Assembly: GCA_937902595.1 (NCBI GenBank)
Contig: CALELH010000620.1
Span: forward strand, 1 to 43,553
Length of the DNA: 43,553 bases
Source: an uncultured Myxococcales bacterium
GTDB lineage: Bacteria > Myxococcota_A > Bradymonadia > UBA7976 > UBA1532
Direction of reading: 5' to 3'
Shown: positions 26,599-34,602 of the stretch, piece by piece
Numbering within the stretch: the first letter of the stretch is position 1
Layout: every line of letters begins with the position of its first letter
The notes under the pieces: generated by a model
What the model saw: only the letters and a program-made list of their open reading frames with translations
Databases searched by the model: none
What the model was told of the DNA's origin: nothing
Translations under genes and position numbers: made by a program

Positions 26599-27788
26599 GG
26601 TCTTTAACACCCGCCCTCGCTCTTGTTTTTTTCTTTCTGGGGTCCCAGGCCGCAAACGCGGACGAGACCGCCTCACATCAAGGGCAGATCCGCGACCGCC
26701 TCGCGAAGGTGTCAGTCGAGAAGGCTGATGTCACCTCTGGACCGGCTGAAGCGTATACCCGGCGTGGACGGGTGTATCGTGGAGATGTACTGACTGTTCG
26801 TGGCAAGCCAGGCTCATCCTGGGTGGAGATCATGAGCGGAGACGTCAGAGGCTGGATTCGCCTGAGCAAGCTGACCATCATCCCCTATGGTCAAATCCGG
26901 AAGGACAAAGGTGGTCAAGTCGACGCTGGCCGGGATCGACGAGAGACCAACTACTCCTACGATGCTCAAGGTCGTCGGCGGCACACAGGCGGAGGCCTCA
27001 TGGGGAGTGGCGAGGGCACTCAAACCGAAGACCAGAGACCCGAAACCAGTGAAGAAGAGCGCAGCGTCTATATTGACGTTGGGGTCGGCATTGGTCAGGT
27101 GGATCGAAAATTCTATTCCAACAGCTCAATGCTCTCTGTTCTGTATGGGTCAGCCGTGGCGCCAGTGGGGCTGTCGACATATCTCGACGCTCAGTGGAGA
27201 CCAAGTCGATGGTTCAGCGTGACGGGATCACTGCAAGATGTGCGGCTCGGTTCATCACGAGTCACCGCCCCGCCCCTCAATGAGGGAGCGCCAATAGAGA
27301 TCGCCGTCGATAGCCAAACGAGTCTAGCGGCCCTCCACATCCACTACTCGACCCCCCAACTCACCGTCGGAGGCTTCACTGGTGTTCATCTCTTTCGTAC
27401 TGGTTTTCAAGAGACCAAGCCGGTCCCGCTCTTTTTAGACACCGTGGTGTGGAGCGGGGTCTTTGGTGCCAAAGCCAGATATCAATTGGGCGCGATCGAG
27501 TTCGACGTTCAAGCTGGCCTTTTGGTCCCGCTGTCCGTCCACCAAGAACCAAAATCAAGTGGCCAAGATACGGCATCCGGTCACCATATTAGTGCTCATG
27601 TGCGCTGGTGGGCGCTGAACAATTGGGCTCTAAACCTCCACCTGAACGTCGATAAGATCTATGTCGAATATCAGGGAGATAATGACCACATAGACACCGT
27701 CACCGAGGGTGGACCATACACGTACACCCAAGCTCGGGAGTCTACTCAAGTGTGGACATTCGGTCTCGGTGTGAGTCGCGCCCTTTGA
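26595..27788 (+). CDS. Exported SH3-domain protein with beta-rich, barrel-like C-terminus
   Basis: 397 residues. A signal peptide (ALALVFFFLGSQAANADE) is followed by a bacterial SH3 domain (about 35-95: VTSGPAEAYTRRGRVYRGDV and SSWVEIMSGDVRGWIRLSKL), which usually binds peptidoglycan. After a polar linker, residues 155-397 show alternating short amphipathic strands (YIDVGVGIGQVDRKF, HISAHVRWWALNNWAL, TFGLGVSRAL), like an outer-membrane barrel, though the last residue is Leu, not Phe. It may tie outer membrane and cell wall. The start overlaps the stop of the sulfatase-fold gene, so the two are likely made together. Confidence 0.8.
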   Translation: MRSLTPALALVFFFLGSQAANADETASHQGQIRDRLAKVSVEKADVTSGPAEAYTRRGRVYRGDVLTVRGKPGSSWVEIMSGDVRGWIRLSKLTIIPYGQIRKDKGGQVDAGRDRRETNYSYDAQGRRRHTGGGLMGSGEGTQTEDQRPETSEEERSVYIDVGVGIGQVDRKFYSNSSMLSVLYGSAVAPVGLSTYLDAQWRPSRWFSVTGSLQDVRLGSSRVTAPPLNEGAPIEIAVDSQTSLAALHIHYSTPQLTVGGFTGVHLFRTGFQETKPVPLFLDTVVWSGVFGAKARYQLGAIEFDVQAGLLVPLSVHQEPKSSGQDTASGHHISAHVRWWALNNWALNLHLNVDKIYVEYQGDNDHIDTVTEGGPYTYTQARESTQVWTFGLGVSRAL

Positions 27789-27810
27789 AGTAAGGCGAAC
27801 ACTCGAGCGC

Positions 27811-30102
27811 TCATCGCGGGGTCAATTTCACCTTGACCTTGACCGTCGTCTCTTTGCCCCAATCAAGGTTCTCTCTCTTCTCTATGAATCCTTGTTTTCT
27901 AATCAACAACGAGACCCGCCGCTCTTTTCGTTTAATGTTTGGCTTAGTGAGCGGCGTGTCGCCAATATACCGACCGTCGAGATAGACCTCAGCCTCCGGT
28001 GGATCTGAGGTGACCACGAGGGTGCCTTGAGACCTCTGCAGTACGAATTGCCGGCGAACCTCCACCACCCCCTGCTCGTTGGCCATCCCGGCGATGCTCA
28101 AGCTTTCGGTATGGGATCGATACCCGTCCCGTTCAAGCCTCACATCGTGCCGGCCACCCACGGTAAACCCTTCGATTCTAGCAGGGGTCAACTGACTGGA
28201 TCGGTCTCCATCTACAATCACCGTCGCCCCCGGTGGTGACGAGCCGATCACCAAGACAGCGGCGCTCACTGGAGGATCCATGATGATCGGTGCTAATTCG
28301 AGCGCCGCATAGGTGATCAACCCAAGCAGCGCGATGACGGTGACCCCACCTGCGCTAAAGACCTTGGCCTTGAGCCGCTCCCCAATAGACATGTCCGGCT
28401 GACTTTGCCTCGACTGTCTCAGCTTTAGGGGAGACGGGGTGCGCGGTCTGGCCGAAGGCGCAGACCGGTTCTTTTCTGAGACCTCGTTGGCGCTCTGCCT
28501 ACCTTGAGGTCTTGGATGTTCTACCGGGTCTGGCGTCACCTCAGATGTAGACCTGGGCACCGCCGCAGGCACACGGGGGGCACTGTCAGGCGTCAACTCA
28601 GACGTCGAACTGGGCACCGCGGCAGGCACACGTCGGTCACCGCCTGACGTCTGTGGTTGTGGTGGTAGAGAAGGCATATCCGGAGTCGTTTTCAAGTGAA
28701 GATCAGGCTCCGGATCGGCTGTTCTCTTAGGCTCCGCTAGCTCATGGGCAGAGAAGACAGACGTCGGCTCATCGGACGCCCCCATTGAACCTGTGACCTC
28801 TGATGTCACCGACTGAATTGAGTCATTCTGAAACATTGACCCATCCAGAAGCTCGGTGTGCTCACCAGACTCTGCCCAACCGCTCGAAGAGACCGAGCTT
28901 GGCTCTACAATGGCGTTGGTTGACTTCGTCAACTCATCGACGTTGTACATACTGGCCATGGTGACGTCGCCGTCATCATAATCGATGGAGCCAGTCGCTG
29001 GCTGATCGTCTTCCCAATCCTCCACCTCTTGCAGCTCTTCAGCGCCTAGAGCGAAGATCACGCTCTGACCATAGGTTCGGTCGAAGTCTTCGGCTTCCAT
29101 GAGTGGGTCATCTGGAACAAGAGGGCTGGGCACCGTAGGCGGGTCTTCGGGGCTCGCGGCGACCATCGTCGCCTCGGAGCGATCCGTGAAGTTCTCCTGA
29201 AGAAACTGACCCACTCTCTGCTGACTAAAGCTGGGCCAATGACCATACAGGAATGAAGAGAGGGCGGTCTGTAGAGCACCTGCGGATGAAAAGCGGTCGT
29301 CTCGGTCGCGCGCGAGGGCCTTCATCACGATCTCTTCCAAAGCTGGAGGGATATCGGGCCTACGCTCACGAATATTGGGGATGACCGCTCTTCGAACCTT
29401 ATCTAAGAGAACCAGCGCCCGGTCTTCCTTGTAAAGCATCTCCCCAGTGATCATCTCATAGAGGCAGATCCCACAACTGAAGACGTCACTTCGGCCGTCA
29501 AGCGGGTCACCCCAAGCCTGCTCAGGAGACATGTAGAAGAACTTGCCTTTGATGACCCCGCTCTCCGTCTGTTGTCGTCTTTGGTTGGCTTTGGCGATCC
29601 CAAAGTCGACGAGCTTAACTTGGCCATCAAAAGAGAGAAGTACGTTTTGTGGGCTCACATCGCGATGGATCAGATTGAGCGGTCGCCCGTAACGGTCTGT
29701 CTTTGTGTGGGCATACTGAAGCGCCGCGGCCGTCTCCTTGGCGACGAAAGCGATGATATCGAACGGGATCGATACATCATCTTCGGCGCAACGCACTAAG
29801 AGTTGATAGAGGTCGCGACCATCCACAAACTCCATGGCGATGTAGTAGGCGTCATCAATACAACCAAGATCGAATATCTGACCCACATTCACGTGGTTGA
29901 GTTGCACGACGATCTTCGCTTCGTCGATCAGCATATCAATGAACTCTTGGTCTTCCGCGTACTTAGGATGAATGACCTTAAGAGCCAGATATTTTTCGAA
30001 TCCCCCGATCCCTGTGGTCCGCGCGAGGTAGATCTCTGCCATCCCTCCAAGCCCGATCCGCTTGATTAGCTCATACGGACCGAGACGAGAGCCTTCTTGC
30101 AC
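27811..30102 (-). CDS. Ser/Thr protein kinase with transmembrane segment and two PEGA domains
   Basis: 763 residues from GTG 30102. Kinase domain at about 8-290: GLGGMAEIYLA, LALK (K42), HRDVSPQNVL (Asp 148), DFGIA and MSPEQAW. All catalytic residues are present. A long acidic Ser/Thr linker (about 310-570) precedes one membrane helix (about 583-610) and two PEGA domains (about 618-690 and 692-763; SSPPGATVIVDGD and SDPPEAEVYLDGRYIGDTPL), expected outside the cytoplasm and often linked to cell-wall or polysaccharide contact. It resembles the kinase at 772-2811 in layout but with a much longer linker. It is convergent with the SH3 gene and divergent from the gene at 30391. A promoter candidate lies at 30142-30171. 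Confidence 0.92.
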   Translation of the reverse strand: MQEGSRLGPYELIKRIGLGGMAEIYLARTTGIGGFEKYLALKVIHPKYAEDQEFIDMLIDEAKIVVQLNHVNVGQIFDLGCIDDAYYIAMEFVDGRDLYQLLVRCAEDDVSIPFDIIAFVAKETAAALQYAHTKTDRYGRPLNLIHRDVSPQNVLLSFDGQVKLVDFGIAKANQRRQQTESGVIKGKFFYMSPEQAWGDPLDGRSDVFSCGICLYEMITGEMLYKEDRALVLLDKVRRAVIPNIRERRPDIPPALEEIVMKALARDRDDRFSSAGALQTALSSFLYGHWPSFSQQRVGQFLQENFTDRSEATMVAASPEDPPTVPSPLVPDDPLMEAEDFDRTYGQSVIFALGAEELQEVEDWEDDQPATGSIDYDDGDVTMASMYNVDELTKSTNAIVEPSSVSSSGWAESGEHTELLDGSMFQNDSIQSVTSEVTGSMGASDEPTSVFSAHELAEPKRTADPEPDLHLKTTPDMPSLPPQPQTSGGDRRVPAAVPSSTSELTPDSAPRVPAAVPRSTSEVTPDPVEHPRPQGRQSANEVSEKNRSAPSARPRTPSPLKLRQSRQSQPDMSIGERLKAKVFSAGGVTVIALLGLITYAALELAPIIMDPPVSAAVLVIGSSPPGATVIVDGDRSSQLTPARIEGFTVGGRHDVRLERDGYRSHTESLSIAGMANEQGVVEVRRQFVLQRSQGTLVVTSDPPEAEVYLDGRYIGDTPLTKPNIKRKERRVSLLIRKQGFIEKRENLDWGKETTVKVKVKLTPR

Positions 30103-30141
30103 GCGCTTGCTCGCTTTTGTTACGGGGTGAATTCCTACCTG

Positions 30142-30171
30142 AGTCTAGCCGGCCTGATAGAATAACAGCAA
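30142..30171 (-). promoter_or_regulatory. Candidate sigma-70 promoter for the second kinase
   Basis: On the minus strand, TTGCTG (30166-30171), an 18-base spacer and TAGACT (30142-30147). The -10 hexamer equals that of the ffh candidate promoter. It would give a leader of about 35 bases before GTG 30102. The remaining gap up to 30390 shows no other clear signal except the strong GAGGAGG ribosome site just before ATG 30391. Confidence 0.4.
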
Positions 30172-30390
30172 GCTTAGCGATCCGAAGCACGGGTCCTGTT
30201 CGCCGAGAGGTCCCTCACGGCCTCCGCAAACGACCAATAGATAATCACTTCTGCATCAGAGTTCATCGTACGTCATAGCGACACCTAAAGACTATTTCCA
30301 CGGTGGGGTGGTCGACGTAGAGTTGAGTCTCGTAGTAGATTCCCACACCGGGTTCAGGTTCAAGAACGTCCATAAACCGAGGAGGCCTCG

Positions 30391-33300
30391 ATGACATTCG
30401 ATACCAAGCTACTGAAGACCACGCTGCGCGCAGCCGCGCTGCTGCTTCTCTTCGGCGCTTGCGGTCAATCATCGGGTTGCTCTGGATGTGGTGGAGAAAA
30501 AGAGGCGAGCTTCCCCGATAAGGACCGGGTGCATAGCGCCGCGCAGCTCCGCGTCACTCGCAGCGGATTGACCTTTCTCGAAGAAAACCTAGAGCCGCTG
30601 CTTGCGGCCGCTCTCCCAGAAGGTGGTCTGAACATCTGCTTGCCGGGCGAATCAGGCCGAACAATTGGGATCAATTATGGGTATTGCCACCAAGACATGT
30701 GCGCTGAAGGGGGCCTCGGTTGCCAACTAAACATCGCCATTGGAGGTGTAGATCTCACTGCTGAGGAACCCAACACGATCCGCGCGTTGATCGAGTTCGA
30801 CGCGCTGTCTGCGCGCATTCCGATCGAAGCCAGCCCCATCGCCGAGTGTGCCATCCTCATTGATGGATCCGGTTTCAACGTTGAGTTTCCCTTGACCTTA
30901 CTCACGCCGGAGCCTGAACGCTTTTTGAGCTTCGAGTTGGCGGAGAACCCACAATACCAACTGAGCGATATCGACGTTCGGTTTGAAGGAGAGGGAGGAT
31001 TCCTGGGCTGGATCTGCGACGGCATCAGCCTGGTCGTCAATCTCCCCTTCATCCGAGACCTCATCTTCGACACGATTCAGACATTCGTCGATGGGTTACT
31101 GGCCGACCAGATCCGAGGCTTTGTCGAAGATTTCACCTGTCGGACCTGTGAGAGCGATCGCGCCTGTCCAGGAAACCTCGGCGCGACGTGTAACGATGGG
31201 CGGTGTGAGTTTCCCAATGGCCGCTGCGTCGCCGCCAAACTTGGAATAGATGGTCGGTTAGATGTCGGTGATGTGCTGAGCACCGTGACACCTGGTCTGA
31301 ACGCGGTGGTCGACTATCTCGCCGTCGCAGGAAGCTACGCTGAGGTCGAGAACGGCGGGCTGTCCTTGGGTGTCGTCAGTGGCGCGATCAGTCAGAGAAA
31401 CCGATGTGTGCCCCAGGTCGTTCAACCACAAGTCTTTGAGCCGATGCGGACAGATCTCCTGAGGGGAAACCTCGATCTATTAGAGCGTGATTATCATCTG
31501 GGTATTGGTGTGACCCGTGAGATCGTGGAGCATTTTACCTGGGCATTTTTCAACGCAGGCAGCTTGTGCGTTCAGATTACGAACGCGACGGTTGAGCAGT
31601 TAAACGCTGGAATATTGAGTATTGTGCTCCCAGACCTCGCAAATCTGGCCGGTAATCCAGAGGCCCCGGTCGCCATTGCTCTGGCACCACAAAACCCGCC
31701 AGAGGTCGTGTTCGGCAACAACCAGTTTGAGATGGACGAAGAAGGAAACAGGGTACTGGTCGATCCGGCGCTCCTCATTCGGATCCCTGAGCTCTGGTTG
31801 GATTTCCACGTGTTCATGGAGGATCGCTGGGTGCGCATCTTCAGTCTGCACGCCGACATCGAGCTACCCGTTGGCCTAGACTTCACACCCAACAACGAGA
31901 TCATTCCAATTATTGGAGACCTCTCAGAGGGCCTCACAAATATTCGAACAACGAACAGTCGGATCATGCGTGACAGTCCCGATCTATTGGGCACCCTGCT
32001 ACCCGCCCTCCTTTCAATCTTCGTCGGTGACTTGGTGGGCGGGATCGTTGAGCCGATCGCGCTGCCCGATCTCCTCGGCTTCAGTTTGGACATGCAAGAT
32101 GGATCCATATCTTCCATCGAAGAGGGGGCATTTCTGGCCATCTTCGCCCGCCTCGCACAGGCTGAAGCACCAGCGCCAGACGGCGAGATGGGCGAGATGG
32201 GCGAGATGGGCGAGATGGAGGCTCCTCTGAGCGCGACCGTCGAGACTCGTATCAACGACGTCCTAGTGAACACACCCGACACTCACGAATTTAGAGCCGC
32301 AGGACCCAATACCTGGAAGCGCATCGAGGTGCTTCTCGAGATCGAGGCGGGCGACGGTCGAGCAATCGAGAGTCCAATGGAGGTCTCCTGGAGGGTCGAT
32401 GGGTCCACTTGGAGCCCTTTTCAGCCCGCGGGAAATCTAGTAGCGCGGCATCCCATGTTCTTGCTTCAAGGTCGCCACCAGTTGGAGGCGCGGGCGCGGA
32501 GAGTTGGGGACTATAGAAGCTTAGACGCAACGCCTGACAGCGTTGAGATTATCATCGACTCCATCCCACCAAACCTGACGTTAGAGGCGAAGGACGGTGT
32601 TGTTCATATCACCGTAGACGACATGGTGTCTCCGCGGGGGTCGATGCTCCTAGAGGTGCTCAGAGCGGGCGATCGATGGGAGGAACTCCACGAACCCGTA
32701 GTCGAATGGGACGGAGAGGGTCTACTCGTCATTCGCGCGACGGATGAGGCCGGTAATGAGGTCACGGAGAAACTTGGCGAAGGACGCGCTGCGCTCATCG
32801 GTCGTCCACCGATCGATCAACGAGGTCAGACGGGCTGCGACTGCGACGCGAGCGGCTCCAGCCCAGCAGGTCTTTGGTGGCTCAGCCTCCTCATTTTGGG
32901 ACTAAGACGAAAGAGACGGATGACGAGCGCTCTGCTACTCGTAGTTGCGCTCTCCGTCATCTCGATGGGGTGTGATGACAGCTCAGGTGCGAGTAAAGAT
33001 GGAGATCCCGACGGTGGCGTATCTCCCACCCTTTGTACGGATTCTAGTGAATGTGCTGAGCCCAACGAGGCCTGTCTAAGCGGTCGCTGCGGGCTAGTTG
33101 ATTGCCGAGATGGCTCCGACGTATGCGATCAACTCTCGTGTCCGGACGGATCACCCAGGTGTAATGATCGCGGCCTCTGCGAATGCGAACCTTTCTGCGC
33201 CCAAGGGTGTCCAGAAGGCACCTACTGTTGTCCCGCTGAGGATGCCTGTAGGCCGCTACCTGAGGAGTGTACAGAGCTGCGATGTGACCCGTCTCAGGAG

Positions 33301-34602
33301 CGCCGAGTCGAGTTTGTGGATGAAGGCAACCCCCTGGCGTGCGGGGACGAGATCTTCGAATGTGAGTGTCTCGATCAAGCCCCATTAGCGATTGGAACCA
33401 TCGGTCGATTCAATGACATCGCCGTCGTCGGTGACGTGCTTTGGGTCTCTGCATACTCGGATACATACGGTGATCTGGTCGTCGGTCGGTACAATCAAGC
33501 GACGGGTTTTGAGTGGCAGTGGGTCGATGGCTTACCCGCCGAAGGGATACCCGAAGCAAACCCGACCGGTCCAAGAGGCGGCCTCATCGGCCCAGGTCCT
33601 AATGTTGGACAGTACACAGCCCTCGCCGCAGCAGAGAACGGAACGCTCCACGTCGCTTACTACGATGTTGACAACCGTACCCTCAAATACGCTCGGGGTA
33701 CTCTCGATGGAGACGTACATGTCTGGGTCACAATGACCTTGGACGCTGACGGTGATGCGGGTCGATGGGCTAGCATAAGCCTCAGTGATGATGGGGCACC
33801 CGGGATCGCGTATCGAGTGGCCAGCTTGGAGGGCGTAAGCCAGCTTCGCTACCTACAAGCGGCGAGCTCGACCCCGATGAACTCCGACGAATGGGGTGAG
33901 CCGCTCATCATTCATACCCGCGCGCTGGATGATCCCGATCCCGAGACAGGCGCCTATCCAGAAGGTACGGGACTCTTCACTACGCAAGACCGAGACCCAG
34001 ACGGTCTCGCGGTAGTCGCCTGGTATGATCGAACAGAAGGCTCACTGTGGTGGGCACGAATGAATGACGCTGGTTTTGATGAACCAGAGATGCTCGCCGG
34101 CTGGGGATATCAAGATCCCGACAGAGATGGAGATATGGGCGCCAACGTCGACCTCGTCTTTGATGCGACCGGCGAAGCGCATGTCTGCTATCAAGATGGC
34201 CTCACCGACTCTCTCCGATATTTGGCACCAGGTTTGGACCACGATGAATGGGTCGACGACGGCGTGTGGCTTGACGTCGGCGGGCGAGGACATTCCGTCC
34301 ACATCGTCGGGGATGACTGCAATATGCTCACAGATCTCCAGGGCAGACCGCTCATCGTGTATCAAGACAGCACCATGCAGGCGCTGCTATTGCGTCGCCG
34401 AGACCAAGTGACGCCGGATCTGATCGAAGGATGGGGTAGGCGGCGCGCGCTCCGCGGAGACGGTGGCGCCATCATGGGCGCGTTCGGTTTCTACGCCAGC
34501 GCACGGCGAAGCGGAAACCAGGTCTGGATCGTCCACTTCGTGTATCGAAACCACCTAGAAGAGCCTGAAAATGGGCTAGAGGTGCTCACCGTAGAGCTCT
34601 AA
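30391..34602 (+). CDS. Composite protein: MYXO-CTERM-tailed lipoprotein fused in frame to a second lipoprotein
   Basis: One open frame of 1403 residues. Part 1: a lipoprotein signal peptide (LLLLFGACG, Cys about 24), a large beta-rich region with repeated amphipathic strands (about 50-600), a Gly-Glu-Met tandem repeat, Ig-like domains (about 615-800), then a MYXO-CTERM-like tail: a Cys-x-Cys pair (C816/C818), hydrophobic GLWWLSLLILGL and basic RRKRR (839-843). Part 2 begins at the very next codon, Met 844 (ATG 32920), with a second lipoprotein signal peptide (TSALLLVVALSVISMGC, Cys 861). A Cys-rich stretch (about 875-985) and a beta-propeller-like region with repeats such as LHVAYYDVDNRTLKYA (about 990-1403) follow. 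ATG 30391 has a strong GAGGAGG site. Each half looks like a complete exported protein. Whether one or two polypeptides are made is open; function is unknown. Confidence 0.85.
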   Translation: MTFDTKLLKTTLRAAALLLLFGACGQSSGCSGCGGEKEASFPDKDRVHSAAQLRVTRSGLTFLEENLEPLLAAALPEGGLNICLPGESGRTIGINYGYCHQDMCAEGGLGCQLNIAIGGVDLTAEEPNTIRALIEFDALSARIPIEASPIAECAILIDGSGFNVEFPLTLLTPEPERFLSFELAENPQYQLSDIDVRFEGEGGFLGWICDGISLVVNLPFIRDLIFDTIQTFVDGLLADQIRGFVEDFTCRTCESDRACPGNLGATCNDGRCEFPNGRCVAAKLGIDGRLDVGDVLSTVTPGLNAVVDYLAVAGSYAEVENGGLSLGVVSGAISQRNRCVPQVVQPQVFEPMRTDLLRGNLDLLERDYHLGIGVTREIVEHFTWAFFNAGSLCVQITNATVEQLNAGILSIVLPDLANLAGNPEAPVAIALAPQNPPEVVFGNNQFEMDEEGNRVLVDPALLIRIPELWLDFHVFMEDRWVRIFSLHADIELPVGLDFTPNNEIIPIIGDLSEGLTNIRTTNSRIMRDSPDLLGTLLPALLSIFVGDLVGGIVEPIALPDLLGFSLDMQDGSISSIEEGAFLAIFARLAQAEAPAPDGEMGEMGEMGEMEAPLSATVETRINDVLVNTPDTHEFRAAGPNTWKRIEVLLEIEAGDGRAIESPMEVSWRVDGSTWSPFQPAGNLVARHPMFLLQGRHQLEARARRVGDYRSLDATPDSVEIIIDSIPPNLTLEAKDGVVHITVDDMVSPRGSMLLEVLRAGDRWEELHEPVVEWDGEGLLVIRATDEAGNEVTEKLGEGRAALIGRPPIDQRGQTGCDCDASGSSPAGLWWLSLLILGLRRKRRMTSALLLVVALSVISMGCDDSSGASKDGDPDGGVSPTLCTDSSECAEPNEACLSGRCGLVDCRDGSDVCDQLSCPDGSPRCNDRGLCECEPFCAQGCPEGTYCCPAEDACRPLPEECTELRCDPSQERRVEFVDEGNPLACGDEIFECECLDQAPLAIGTIGRFNDIAVVGDVLWVSAYSDTYGDLVVGRYNQATGFEWQWVDGLPAEGIPEANPTGPRGGLIGPGPNVGQYTALAAAENGTLHVAYYDVDNRTLKYARGTLDGDVHVWVTMTLDADGDAGRWASISLSDDGAPGIAYRVASLEGVSQLRYLQAASSTPMNSDEWGEPLIIHTRALDDPDPETGAYPEGTGLFTTQDRDPDGLAVVAWYDRTEGSLWWARMNDAGFDEPEMLAGWGYQDPDRDGDMGANVDLVFDATGEAHVCYQDGLTDSLRYLAPGLDHDEWVDDGVWLDVGGRGHSVHIVGDDCNMLTDLQGRPLIVYQDSTMQALLLRRRDQVTPDLIEGWGRRRALRGDGGAIMGAFGFYASARRSGNQVWIVHFVYRNHLEEPENGLEVLTVEL
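32182..32217 (+). repeat. 9-bp tandem repeat, four perfect copies
   Basis: GGCGAGATG repeated four times at 32182-32217, encoding Gly-Glu-Met units between the beta-rich region and the Ig-like part of the composite lipoprotein. Perfect identity suggests recent expansion by slippage. Confidence 0.9.

Noticed and set aside
31572-32282. 236-codon open frame antisense to the composite lipoprotein
   Set aside because: Ser/Arg-rich shadow frame; its Ile-Ser-Pro repeat is only the complement of the 9-bp repeat.
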